A stretch of DNA of 64,000 nt, from positions 62,740,614-62,804,613 of the forward strand of contig NC_081408.1 in assembly GCF_030272615.1 (NCBI RefSeq). Direction: 5' to 3'. Of this stretch, positions 22,738-35,372 are shown one piece after another. The notes beneath the pieces are model-generated. The model had not been told where the DNA came from, did not search any database, and worked only from the letters and a program-made list of their open reading frames with translations. This stretch comes from Cryptomeria japonica. Lineage: Eukaryota; Streptophyta; Pinopsida; Cupressales; Cupressaceae. The first letter of the stretch is position 1. The number at the start of each line of letters is the position of its first letter. A program made the translations under genes and the position numbers.

Positions 22738-25700
22738 GTTTTCATCTCTAGGATACCATAAGCCAAGATTTGTAGTGCCTTGTAGGTAGCGGAAAATCCT
22801 TTTTACTGTTGATTCATGATTTTCTCTAGGATTACTCTGAAATCTTGAAACAATACATAATGCATTCATAATATTAGGTCTTGTTTGTGTCATACAGTAA
22901 ACCTCCTATCATAGATTTTTACCTAGCCAGATTAACAAGTGTTGATTCATCCCTTAGTGATAATTTGTCATTTCTAGTCATAAGTGTGCTTACCGTTTTA
23001 GAGTTCTCCATGACAAATTTCTTTAGTAACTCCTTCAAGTACTTAGATTGACTCAAGAATATACATTTATCAGTCTTTGAAATCTACAATCCTAAAATTT
23101 TTTTTATCTCTCCAATCGTAGACATTTCAAATTCTTGTTGCATTTCAATAGAAAAGTCTTTACATAATCTATCTTCTCCTCCAAAAATTATATCATCAAC
23201 AAAAACTTCTATAACCAAGATGTCATCTTTAGTCACTTTATAGTATAAGTTCATGACAACATTACCTTTAGAAAAACCAATCTTAAAAAGATATTCGTCC
23301 AATCTAGCATACGAAGCTCTTGGAGCTTGCTTCAACCCATACAAAGCTTTTCTTAACCCACAAACCATATCTTTGTTATCTGTCAAAGAAAATCCATTAG
23401 GTTATTCAATGTAAACTTCTTCTTCAAGATCTCCATTCATAAATGCACATTTAACATCCATTTGATATACTTTGTAGTTCTTGTGCGCTGCAAAAGCCAA
23501 GGATAATCTGACTACCTCAATTCTAGCTACCGGTGCAAAGGTTTCATTATAATCAATTCATTATTTATGTGAATATCCCTTACACACTAGTCTTACATAT
23601 TGGGGTGTCTTTGTTTGTTGTTGTTCTTCAGTTAGAGTGGAATTTTCAGATGATATCAATGTAACTGGATCTTCATTGTATACTAGTGTGTTTATTGTAG
23701 GTTCATTTGTTAGTATCTCTGTTACCAGTTCAGAGTCTATATACCTTGAAGTTCCCCTGAACTGTTCATCAATTTTCACATTTGTACTCTCAACAATTTT
23801 CTGCCATCTCTTGTTAAAATAGCTATATGCCTTTCTCTTAGATGAATAACCAAGAAATATTCCTTCATCACTTCTAAAATCAAATTTGTCAATATATTCA
23901 TCTCTTCTAATATACCATTTACTTCCAAATATTATGAAATATTTAAGAGTAGGAGTAATACCAAACCATAGTTCATGAGGGGTCTTACCAGTTTCAACTT
24001 TGATGTGAACTTTGTTGAATGTGTACACTGATGTGCTTACTGCCTCTCTCCAATATACATGTGGTAGATTTTCTTCTGATAACATACTTCTAGCTGCATC
24101 CAAGATAGTTCTATTTTTTCTTTCTACAACTCCATTCTGTTGGGGTGTCCGAGGTGTTGATAACTATCTTCTGTTTCCATTTACTTCACAAAATGTATTA
24201 AATTCCTTAGATATGAATTCACCTCCTTGATCTGATCTAAGACATTTAATTTTCTTACCAGTTTCATTCTCTACCATTTCCTTGAATAGTTTGAATTTCC
24301 CAAGTGCTTCTAATTTTTCTCTGAGAAAAGTAACCCAACACATTCTAGAATAGTCATTAATGATTAACATGAAATATCTATCACCTTGTAAGCTTTTAGT
24401 TCTAGCTGAACCACATAAATCAGTATGAATTAGGTAAAGAGCACTATTGGATTTTTCAGGAATGCTTTTAAAAGATTCTCTAACTTGTTTTCCAGATTAA
24501 CATTCCTTACACACTAGATTGTGAGGTTTGACAATTTTAGGTAAATCTCTTACTGCCTTGGTTGTGCTAATTTTCAAAATGCAATTAAAATTTACATGAC
24601 AAATTCTCTTATGCCATAACCAACTTTCATCAATATGTGCAATCAATCATATCTTATCATTGTTATTCAAATGAAAGATATTACCTCTAGTTTGATTACC
24701 GGTTGCAATTTCCAAACTAGACCTATTCATGATTTTACATTTACCATTCTTGAATTGTAACTGAAAACCTTTTTCAACTAATTGACCAATGCTCAAAAGA
24801 TCATGCTTTAAACCTTCAACATAGTAAACATTATCAGTATTGTGCTTACCATCAAGTGATATTGTACCTTTTCCTTTGATCAAACAAGATTTATCAACTC
24901 CAAATCTTACTAGACCTCCATTATATTCTTGAAAAGCCAAGAATTTACTTTTATCACCAGTCATATGATGTGAACATCTTGAATCAATGATCCATTCATC
25001 CTTAACTTCAATTTTTTCTGCCAGGGCCTATTCTACTAGTTGAATAGTAGGTGTCGGATGATCTTCTATTATAGCAACAAATACCCATCCATTGTCTGCC
25101 AGATCCTCATCAGAATCATCAGTGACTCCTTCATCAGCAAGATAACAAGACTTGTCTTTATTCTTCTTAAATCTGTATCTCTGATATTCAGGGCTAGCTT
25201 TGTATGTTCTTCTAGCTTATTTCAATCTTGCTTGTCTATCAGGTTATCGTGAACCCATATGACCAATCTTATGACAATTAAAAAAATTTAAGGGTGCTTT
25301 ACCTTCATACTTACTTCCAACTGGACCTTTAGGCATTTTCCTTGCAAATAGTGCTTCAAGTTCTTCTAGTTCTTCATTTTCTCTCCTGCTTTATTCAAGT
25401 TCTCTTTCATAAAAGGCTTTCCAATCAGATTTGTCAAATGATGATGATGCAGGTGATGTTAATGTCTTAAAAGCTAAATCTGTCTTTATAGTAGCAACAA
25501 GACCAAATTCCTCAATTTCAAAAGCTGAAAGTTTTCCAATCAGTGTGTCTCTAGTTATTGATGTATTAGGGATTGGTCTCAACTCATTTATAGTAGTAAC
25601 TTTCATTTTGTATGTCAGTGGCAATCCTCTTAGAACTTTTGAAATAATTTCATCTTCACTTAAGGTTCCTCCACAACATTTAATAGCTAAAACAATTTCA

Positions 25701-26110
25701 TTTACTCTTTCCATAAAAGAAGAAATCTTTTCATCTTCTTCCATTTTCAGATTTTCATACCTAACCCGAAAGCTTTCAAGTTTTACAATTTTGACTTTGG
25801 AATATCCTTCATTCAATGTTTCCAAATGGTCCCAAATAGCTTTAGCAGTAGACCTATCTGATAATCCGATGATTTTCTGATCTGATAATGCACTCAAAAG
25901 TGCTTCTCTTGCTTTGCAATCATTTTCCTCATCTTTAGCCAGATTTGGTGGATTAGGTTGACTTTGAGTAGGAGTACTATAACCATTCTTTGTAACTTCC
26001 CAGATGTCCTTTCCAATGCAATTCAAGTGAGTCTCCATCCTGATCTTCCATATTCCATAGTTGGTTCCATCAAGTTTTGGACTGTCCTTCCTGAAATAGT
26101 TAGAAGACAT
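22738..26110 (-). pseudogene. gag-pol: M1 copia gag-pol, main part, degenerate
   Basis: On the minus strand gag starts at ATG 26110 (MSSNYFRKDSPKLDG) and stays open to 25391. A damaged zinc knuckle follows near 25290. The protease motif at about 24985-24977 reads DSRCSHHMTGD, the same Gly-to-Arg change as in C. Integrase has SRMCWVTF, CLRSDQGGEF (about 24250) and NGVVERKNRT (about 24110). Reverse transcriptase has FVDDIIFGGED near 23190. The frame is cut at 22738 by C and continues at 16061. Stops and frameshifts separate the pieces. Gag keeps Trp in DIWEV, where C and C3 have a stop. Confidence 0.92.
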
Positions 26111-26152
26111 TGAATCTCCTCAAGCTATTCAACTTCTACAAAAGAGGACTAG

Positions 26153-26164
26153 GCTCTGATACCA
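26153..26164 (-). other. M1 primer binding site (initiator-Met tRNA)
   Basis: The minus strand reads TGGTATCAGAGC two bases inside the LTR edge at 26167, fixing M1's orientation. Confidence 0.9.
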
Positions 26165-26166
26165 AT

Positions 26167-26728
26167 TGCTAGGTCCTAGTGACAACTGGGAGGGAGGGGG
26201 TGAATTAGTTGTCTAATAAATTCAAACCAAAAACAAATTAACCAAACTTAATTCTTGATACCGGTAAACCAAAACTTAATGTCGGTAGATAGTTTGTTAG
26301 TTAATTGCAGTACCAATAAAGATTAATGCATGAAACAGAAACACAATAACATCCACAACACATAACACCAATATTTGTATGTGGAAACCCTGTAAGGGGA
26401 AAAACCATGGTGGGAAACCTGACCCACAATCAGATGATACTACTGCAGATAGTAAGTGTATACAAATGGGGTCTGCACATGTAGAAAGGTCAAGTGCATA
26501 GAGCTCATTGTTCAATCACAAAATGAGAGTCACACTGACTACAATTGGATGGTTAAATCCAATGATGATGTACTGCTCAAAATACCATCTTCATATGCTA
26601 GATTTAGTACAAGTTTAGCTCTGATATGCCTTCTTCAAACCTTCCTCCAATCTTGAATGATGTCTACATGTATGGCTCTATTGATATTCGCCTATATCAA
26701 ATTACAATCCCTCTTCCATTATGCTTAC
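26167..26728 (-). mobile_element. M1 5' LTR, truncated
   Basis: Aligns from TGCTAGGTCCTAGTGAC with the first half of M1's 3' LTR (11900 onward), then stops near CTCTTCCATT. What follows is copia coding sequence of M2. About 500 bp of LTR is missing. Confidence 0.8.
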
Positions 26729-28034
26729 CATCATTAACATGTATTATGCTTACCATCCAGAGAAATGATACCTCTACCTCTGATCATACATGCTTTTTCA
26801 TCTCCAAATATAAATTACCCACAATTGTATTCTTGCAGGGACATAAATTTGCATTTATCTCCATTCATATGATATGATCATCCACTATCAATTACCCATT
26901 GATCCTTGTCTTCAACTTTTTCTACCAGGGCCTTTTCTTCATTTTTGATAGTCGGTTCTGGTTCATCTTCCTTTGAAGAATAGAACACCCATTCCTTTCC
27001 ATTGTTGGTTCATCTTTAGAGTCATCAATTACTCCTTCCTCATCCGCTATGTAGCATTGTTTACTTTTCTTGAATCTATATCTATTCTAGTTAGGCTTAA
27101 ATGATTTCTGAGCTCTTTCCTCAAACCTTGCATTCCTTTCAGGACATCTAGATACAAAATGACCAATCTTATTACATGAAAAATATTTAAAAGGTGGTTT
27201 TCCTTCATACTTACTTCCTATCAGACCTTTACGTACTCTTCAAGAAAATAAGGCTTCAAGTTGCTCAAATTATTCATCTTCTTTCTTCATGTTTTCCAAT
27301 TATTTTGCATATAATACTTTCTAATCACTTTTGTTGGTAGATGATGATGATGATGATGATGCATGAAAAGCTCGTTTAGACTTTATAGCTCCAAGAGATC
27401 GAAATTCTTCAAGATCAAAAGAAGATAATATCCCAATTAGAATGTCTCTGTTAAGTGAAGAGTTTGCCATTGTTCTCAGCTCATTAATTGCAATTGCCTT
27501 CATCTTGTAAACTAGTGGAAGGGCTCTCAAGACTTTGGAAATTATTTCATCTTCACTCAGAAATCCTCCATAACATTGAATTCTCGTAACAATCTCATTT
27601 ACTCTTTCTATAAACACAACAATTCTTTCATTACCTTCCATCTTCAAGTTTTCATATCTTACCTGGTAACCATCAAGTTGAGCAATTTTGACAGTAGGAT
27701 CACCTTCATTCAGAGTTTGCAATTTGTCCCACATAACCTTTTCCGATGATTTATTAGTTAATCTTATGATGTGTTGATCAGTAAGTGCACACAAGAGGGC
27801 TTCTCTAGCTTTGCAATCATTCTCAATATTCTTATCCAAGTCTACAGGAGTAGGATTGTCCGATGTCGGATCATATGATGTATATCCTTTCTTAGTGATC
27901 TCCCAAATATCCTTGCCAAGATCTCTAAGATGAGTCTCCAATCAAATTTTCCATATCCCATAATTTTTTCCATCAAGCTTAGGGATTTCTCTTCTAAAAA
28001 TAGTTGCCAGTGGATTAGAAGTGGTAGCTGCCAT
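26729..28034 (-). pseudogene. gag: M2 copia gag and protease fragment
   Basis: Minus-strand gag starts at ATG 28034 (MAATTSNPL), with PKLDGKNYGIWKI followed by a stop near 27940 that fits CGA to TGA. It is open to 27321 (ENDCKAREALLCALTDQ), then a damaged zinc knuckle near 27160 (first Cys lost) and a protease region near 26910 that keeps DSG, unlike C and M1. It is a related but distinct copia family and ends abruptly at 26729 against the M1 LTR. Confidence 0.88.
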
Positions 28035-28080
28035 AGGATCTACCTCAAGTGGTTAAGCTTCTGCAAAAGAGGACCAAAGA

Positions 28081-28090
28081 TCTGATACCA
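28081..28090 (-). other. M2 primer binding site
   Basis: The minus strand reads TGGTATCAGA, then TC where AGC-type pairing to initiator tRNA usually continues. It lies two bases inside the LTR edge at 28093. Confidence 0.75.
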
Positions 28091-28720
28091 ATTGTTAGGA
28101 TAACTGGTGAACAATAGAGGTGGGGGGGGTGGTGAATTAGTTGTTATTAGATTATAATGTTTAATATACTTAATAACTTTTAACCTGATTAAGTACCGGT
28201 AAAGAAGAAATAGATATCGGTAAACAATACAACTTAATAATAAATAGATAACTAATACAAAGCAACCATACCACATAACACCATGATTTGTACGTGTAAA
28301 ACTTGGAAAGGGAAAAACCACGGTGGGAAACTAGAGATAGCATCTACAATGCTTGAATACAATCCTGGTTAAGCTCAATATCGAAGGCCTTTGACCTCTT
28401 CCTTAATCCCAATTTGATCACCTATGATCGACCAAGTCTCGTTCACATATGATATTGCATTTCAAGACCACAAACACTTATTCCATTTCCATACCACACA
28501 TGCCACAATTTACAATGAGATGTTACATCATTTTATAAAAAACCCTTTAAGGCCTAAACCAATTAGGTCAGCCACCTAAAATATATTTCAATAAGATCAT
28601 TACATAGATCCATATTACAATGATATGCCATGTCGGATTAAGACCAAAAAACAATAATAAATCCATAAAACATCCCAAAATATCATGGTAACATGTAGAG
28701 TACATGTTAACATGATATCG

Positions 28721-28725
28721 GTCCA
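28721..28725. repeat. Target duplication GTCCA, left
   Basis: GTCCA before TGTGAGGCC recurs at 32703-32707 after GGGCATGACA. Confidence 0.85.
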
Positions 28726-31468
28726 TGTGAGGCCTCACCTCGACTCAGTCTGACATTCAGTGGATTTTATTTTTAGACTATTATGGATACTTTATTTTGA
28801 TGCATTTTGAGACTTAGAACTTATATGATTTCAGGATCTAGATAACATTGCTATGTTTTGATGATTTACTTATATGCTTTATGAGATAGAACACTACATG
28901 ATTGTTAGATAGGATGATATTGTAATGATAGATGTCGTTATTTAATTTGTAGGACTTTGCTATGATAATAGAACTATGATGTATGGTTAAGTTTATGTGA
29001 ATTGGGATGAAATTGTTTATGAGAATTTTGCTTGATAAAAGATGTATTTAATCTGTACAGATGAAAATTATATGCAAGTGATGATGTGTATTGTTATTCC
29101 TTTGAATTATATTATATGTGGATATTTGAAAGTACTAATGTGTAAATTGAGATGCGCAAGAAATTTACCATGTGACCATGGAAATTACGGAGAACCAAAC
29201 CTAGACTTATGTATGTTCGTAAGCCAGGGGTTGTCTATTTGGAGAGATAACACCCCGTTTGTGTTGTATTTTATTCGTAACAGTATATGCTGCATGAGTG
29301 GTAAGTGTTATTTAATTTAATGTGTAAAAACCACAAGAGACAATTCCATATTTTAATTTGTAAAAGTGTTTTATTTGTGTCACTTGACACATGTGTGGAT
29401 TTAAATTTAAATGTTCTATTTGTGTCTCTTGGTGGGAAAGTGTTTAACTATAGTTTTTCTTAAATAATATAATGTGTTGTCATAAATACCTTGGGAATAT
29501 AATCTTTCGAGTGGTCAACATATGTTTGACCCGAAAATAAACTTCAGAGGGGTTTAAAATGGGTTAAATGAACACCTAGGGGTAGTTTAATAGGGTTTCC
29601 TAAAGCCCATAAGGTATACCTAGGGGTTAGGGGTAATTTTAGGCAAGTTTCTACTTTTTAATGATCTTTTTAGTGCTTTAAAAATTGGCTTTTTTGAGTT
29701 GTGCGAAAATTGAAAATTAGAAGTTTAAATCTAATTGAGATTTTTCCTATTCGAATGAGAGTCTTTTTGCATTCTGCTTTTCTTTCTTTTTTTGGTTTTT
29801 TTTTTAGAAACTTGTGAGAACTCAGAGAATGAGCTTCTTAAGCAAGATTTTGAGAAATTGAGGGTAATCACCCACTCTACATTTTTGGGGACGAGAAATT
29901 TTGAAAAGAAAATAATAGTTTGGAATAGAAAAATTGACTAAGGGTAGAAGAAAGAAGATTCGTGGATTGGGCAGCTCTTCCTCAAATATCAAAACTACCA
30001 TTGGGCAGATTAAGGTTGGTTTGATTATTCTTTAAAATGGTTATTTTCTTGCATGTGTTTGAGTGTATGATTGGTGAAGAAATCTGAGTTTTCTTGAATG
30101 GCTTGTTTTAGAATTTCATTTGAAAATTTTGCATTATGCTTGCTGAGTTTTGGGAGTTTTCTCAAGATCTCTTACTCTTAGGAGAGAAGAGGATCTTGTG
30201 GGTGGTAGCAGTGACAACCCTCGAGTGAGAGACTCTCATTTGAGAGCGATCACAAGGGATCTTTGTGTGACCCTTGCTGCATGGCCTGTTTGTGCAATGG
30301 GGGTCATAAGGAGGGTTATAAGGCTAGAATGCCTTTGGGGGGCATAAGGAATATGGGGTTGAGATTCTTGATGTATTTATTGTGCCATGAGGTGGCTACT
30401 TGTTTTTTTTTCCATACTTGTAGTTCTCCTCAAGGTATTGGTCCACTACCACCCTTGAAAAGATCATCACCAAAGTGTGGTGTTGTGAAGCCAAGTTGGG
30501 AGTGTGTCTGAAAGTCTGTATGTATTTTGCCTTCTATGTGTTTGCCTATTTGTTACCCGTCTAGGAATTGGTTCTCTGAGCTTGGGGGTGGCTACCAGTT
30601 AGCCTAAGCTGGGAGGTGAGCACTCCGTGGTCATATTGTGTTTTATTATGCAGGAAAGTCAGGAGAAGAGAATAGGAACAGTGATAAGATGCAGAAGATT
30701 ATTGTTGAAGATACTTAAATCCATTTGCAGATATTTGTTTAAATTTGTTAGTAGAAATATACCTCATTTGTTAAATGAGAGGCAAGTTGTAATTTTGAAA
30801 TAGGACATAAGATTTAGTATTGTAGTTAAATAAAGAAACATCTTGTAAAGTTGAAGAATGTTGAAAGAGTTGTAAAAAGCCAGATATGCTTCTATTTTCT
30901 ACTTTGAAAAGAAAAAGGGTTGCTTGATTTGCATGCAAAAGATTTTTTTGAAATATAAAAGAAAATCAGCTTTTTAATTAATATTTACCTTCATTCTACT
31001 TGCAGAAAAAAAATATGGATAGTATTTATTGTTAATATTATAATGAAAGAATGCATGTTGTTTTAAAGGTGAATATTGTAGTTTATTTTTCTATTGTGAG
31101 ATCTAAGTTTTTTTTTTGGATCCTAGAAAATAATGGTAGCAAGAATGAAATTTCACAATGAAGTTTAAGAATAAAAATGAAAGCATTCATCTCTTCTAAT
31201 TTCTAAATTTGAGTTTATTAAACTTTAGTTTATTTTTTTTAGTTGCTATTAAGTTTTTTGATTTCTATAATCATTTTATTGTAAGTTATAAATCTATAAC
31301 TATTACCTTGTTGTATCTTATTAAATTTATTCATCTCCAGAATATCATAAATTTTGTCTTGGATAATACTCAAAAAAGAAAAAAAATCAGAGTGTTAAAT
31401 ACATAGAAATTTCTTCTAAATCCCTATATTCATAAAACAAATGAAAAAGAGAGCCTAAGTTTATTTAC

Positions 31469-31502
<34 letters not shown>

Positions 31503-31651
31503 TTAACATTATGAGGTTTCTTTATTATTTTGTGTCCTTTATAAAAAAATTTGCATATTAAATTAGCTCTGAGCAATATATATATATAAATAAATAAAAA
31601 ATTATTAATAAAAAAAAAGGGGTTTTCGGGTTGCACGAGTATCGGCCTCAT

Positions 31652-31829
31652 CCCACTGTGTGAACACACAGTGGGAGGTGCCGAAAATGCCACCACTATG
31701 TGAGCACACAGTGGGAGGTGCCGAACGCCACCACTGTGTGGCCACACAGTGGCGCGGCGCCTAGCGCCACCACTGTGTGGGTACACAGTGGGCGGCGCCC
31801 AGCGCTCCACTGTGTCACCACACAGTGGG
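31652..31829. repeat. Array of five tandem hairpin units in S1
   Basis: Each unit is a near-perfect inverted repeat of the form CCACTGTGTG-loop-CACACAGTGG with 3-6 base loops. Units start at about 31652, 31689, 31730, 31769 and 31807. Between units lie GGTGCCGAA or GGCGCC-type linkers. The GC content is far above the surrounding DNA. Confidence 0.85.
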
Positions 31830-32101
31830 CGACGCTTGGTCCGCCTCCCTTGCTCGACCCGCCATGAATTTTTAAACGCTGCTGACCCTGCATCAAATCT
31901 AATGCGGCCATGGAAATTTGGCCCTGTGAGTTATGGTATCAAAAATATTAAACCCTAGCCCGGGTAGGACTAGGGTAAGTAAGTAAAATAATATGTTAAA
32001 TTTAATTAGTTTAGATGCCTTTTTATATATAAAAAAAAAGAATCCCTAATTAGGGTTGGAAAAATATTGACTATTATATTGGAAAGATATTTTTAAAAGG
32101 A

Positions 32102-32208
<107 letters not shown>

Positions 32209-33163
32209 TGGTTATATTTTTGGAGTAAGTATTTAATAGAGAATTAAATATTTAAATACCTCCATATGTTTACTAATAGGAAGTAAAAGAAAGAGAAATA
32301 TATAAATTTAAGATTAAAGCCTAGCCTTATAATTTTAAATGTATTTAATGTGATAAATACTTAATTTTGCCTTAGTTAACTTAATTAGAGCATTAAAATT
32401 TTAAAATGGATGTTTAGACCATATAGTCATATTGGAGATTGAATTAATCTTCCTCTCCTATTTCTTTAACGTGATTGATTTAATAAAATTTAATGACTAG
32501 GTATCTCGTGGAGATGAAATTTAACCAGTTAGATTTTCGCAAATAAAATTAGACAATAATCGATGATTGGTTCGTTTCAGAATTAGCTCAAATATAGATA
32601 TGGCAAATACATTAACGCTTGTCGTGTGAGCAAACTTGTTAATTAATTAGTATTTAAAAAAAAAAAATCGTTCCATTTTTGCCCTAAATTTTGGGCATGA
32701 CAGTCCATAACCTAGATAGGTACCAGACCTATTCTGGGTCCACCATGCCAAAACAATGTCTTCAAGCAATTGAAGCACGATCAAAGAACATCTTCAACAT
32801 TTTGAAATCCATGTAGAAGTTGCACCAACACCAATTATGCATCCTATCAAGATTCCTTAGTGAGAGCTCTACTAGTAAAGCCTCAAACCAATGCCAGTAA
32901 GGGTTTACTAAAGTGTATGATAGCATCTGATTACCAAGTCAATACTACCTAACCAAAACGTGCTCCAGGAGAAAGTACCACATGTAACCAATCACATTCC
33001 ATAGATCGAAACATGCTGGAAGTGTCCAACAAATAGTCTCTTCTGTCGGTAACGCTAGATCTTATACCAGTAACCAAAACTTGTCTGCTAGTAGCCAACC
33101 ATAATAGCTAGTGTTGACATCAATGACAAAACATCAATACAACACATAATCAATTCATCCATA

Positions 33164-33673
33164 ATGCTAATAGATGATTTCACTTTAAATACTTATATTG
33201 ATGTTGATTGGGTAGGTGATGTTGATGACTGCAAAAGAACTACCGGTGGATCATTCTTTTTGGGAAAGAAGTTGGTTTCTTGGAAAACTAAGAAGCAAGA
33301 TGATATTTATTTATCTACTACAGAAGATGAATGCATTGGTACTGCTAGTAATTGTACTCAGGTTATTTGGATGAAGTAGATGTTGAAGGATATTAGAGTT
33401 GTTTATAATGAGCCTACTGTTATATATTGTAATAATTATAGTTCTATCAATGTTTCTAAGAATATAGTGTGGCATTCTAAGATAAATCATATATCAATCA
33501 AGTTTCATTTTTTGAGAGAGAAAGTTAGGGATAAGGAAGTTAGATTGGAGTATGTACCTACAAAGGAACAAATTGTAGATATCTTCATGAAGCCTTTGCT
33601 TGTAAGAAAATTTGTATATCTAAGAGAGAAGTTAGGGGTGATTTCTCCTCCTGCTATGAATTGGATGCATTGA
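33164..33673 (+). pseudogene. pol: P2 copia RNase H fragment
   Basis: Reads YIDVDWVGDVDDCKRTTGG, FFLGKKLVSW, YLSTTEDE, a TAG at 33377, then the VIYCNN and HSKINHISIKFHFLRE blocks and TKEQIVDIFMKPL, ending at TGA 33671. It is more diverged from C/M1/P1 than those are from each other, so this is a separate copia family. Confidence 0.9.
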
Positions 33674-34026
33674 CTACATTAATCTGATGGACTTCATAGT
33701 CTTACCTTGAGATCTTGATTGATGAGTTAGTGTTGTTTCTCCAAGGGAGTAGTTAGTGTGTGTTTCAGTTGATCAAATTTGTGAGTTTATCCTAAGAGGG
33801 ATATATTGTCCCTCTTAGAGGGATAGATGCATGAGAGAATAGATATTTGTATATATCTTTGGCATTGCTATCAAAGGGGGGGAGATGCATTCGAAAAAAA
33901 ATTATACTCTATGCTTATCCTATGGTGATCTCTGGGGGAAATTTTTGAGAGTTTTGGGGAAATTATTGGTTGTTGATTTCTTTCTTTGCATTGATTATTT
34001 TTCACATTCATATGTTGTCATCAATA

Positions 34027-34040
34027 CCAAAGGGGGAGAT
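34027..34040 (+). other. P2 polypurine tract
   Basis: CCAAAGGGGGAGAT directly precedes the LTR TGTTGGATATT. A second run, AAAGGGGGGGAGAT, lies near 33855. Confidence 0.8.
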
Positions 34041-35372
34041 TGTTGGATATTAGAGTTGTTGGGATATGTTGTTGTCATTCATGTCAACATATTCCTATGT
34101 TGTAGATAATTGGTTTGTTGCAAAGAATTATTTTGGTGATCTGTTGCAAATGTGTTGGTGTGATTTATTGTGTTTTGAGATACTTATCTCTCATTGTTTC
34201 AGTATGATTTTTAGTATTCTGAAAGGTGATTTGATCAAGCTATGTGATCTCGTATGATGGTTGGTTTATTAGTGTTCAGTGTTGCTGATTTGTGGTATTT
34301 GATCCATATTGCTCCAGAATGATTATATATTGAGTTGTAGATTTTGGAGCTTATTTGGGACGTTCATGTGTGTCCTCTGATTGAATGGTTCATGATTTGG
34401 AACTTCATAAGCATACCTTTTAGTTTGTCAATTGGTGCTCCTAAGCTCTAGTGATGTTAATGATGATTCTTGTTATCCGAGTTGTTGTGGTGATTATGGT
34501 GGAATTGACATTGCCTTTTGATGTTCTATGATTGTGTCTTATGTGTTTTGGTGGTCTGCATTGATCATGGTGCATGTTATTGAATATTTTATCTATTTGG
34601 TGGTATTCTTCATGTTATGCGACATATTCGGTGGTTTAGTATATTGCAGATGATCTTAGCGAATTATTTGGTGGTGTTTCATGTTTGAGGATTTGATTTG
34701 GGTTCATGCTATGTCTTATTCAAAATTGTATTGGTTTGGTTATGGATTTATGTATCATGTGATAGAATTTTGTAATTAGGTGTTTAGTCAACCTTAAGTT
34801 TAATGCTGATGATTTGTATAAATAAATGTTGTAATCATGTAGGTTGTGTGTTTGCAAGTGTTTTTTATTGTCTAAGGTTGTTATATGTATGAACAAGAGA
34901 ATCTATCATTCAAAAGTGTGGAAGAGCAGAGAAGAATTGTTGTGCAGGTCGTGTGCTTAATTGGAACTATAATCAGGCATTTGGAGATGCTATTATTTTA
35001 GTTCATGTAATCCAAACTGTTGTTTGATCTTTATAAGGTAGTGAGCCTTCCTCTAGGTTTTATCCCTTCTTATTTTTTAGTAGTGTTCTCTAGGCAGTGT
35101 TCCTTAATGCATGTGCATTCCCCATTGTAATATTTACACATACTACTACATAGTATCATTATATTGTGAGTAGGTTCCCAAAGTGGTTTTCCCTTAACTA
35201 GTTTTTCCACGTCAAAAATCCATGTGTTGTGTGTGTGTTGTTAATGTGTTGTTTATCTTTGTTATTGTTGTTCCTAATCAAATCTGTAGTAGTTGTTAAT
35301 TAGGTTGAGTTTGGTGAAAAATGATTCACCCCCTCTCAATTTTCCCGCATTATTGTTGCCTTGCTGCCAATA
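34041..35372 (+). mobile_element. P2 3' LTR (about 1,332 bp)
   Basis: Starts TGTTGGATATTAGAG and continues to TTCACCCCCTCTCAATTTTC...TGCTGCCAATA near 35372. The solo LTR at 44082/61650 has the same order in reverse and about the same length (1,325 bp). The last bases are degenerate, so the end is approximate. Confidence 0.75.

Larger units (their letters stand above)
11900..26728 (-). mobile_element. M1: copia element, minus strand, interrupted by C
   Basis: 3' LTR at left (11900-12964, duplicated at 14158-15222), internal DNA 15223-16061 and 22738-26166, initiator-Met primer site 26153-26164, and a 5' LTR truncated to 26167-26728. It entered P1's 3' LTR. The right end stops abruptly mid-LTR against M2, so a deletion or rearrangement removed the rest. 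Copia order (integrase before RT) is visible on the minus strand. Confidence 0.85.
33145..35372 (+). mobile_element. P2: copia remnant, RNase H to 3' LTR
   Basis: RNase H coding tail (33145-33673), 3' untranslated region, polypurine tract 34027-34040 and a 1.33-kb LTR from 34041. The left boundary is the M2 LTR. The LTR family also forms the solo LTR at 44082-61650. Confidence 0.85.

Noticed and set aside
30150-30511. Possible host exon in S1
   Set aside because: Less AT-rich and open for 65-82 codons, but no domain and no consistent splice sites; inside a transposon insertion.
31430-31958. Frames across the S1 hairpin array
   Set aside because: They encode translations of the tandem CACTGTGTG repeats and stop outside it.
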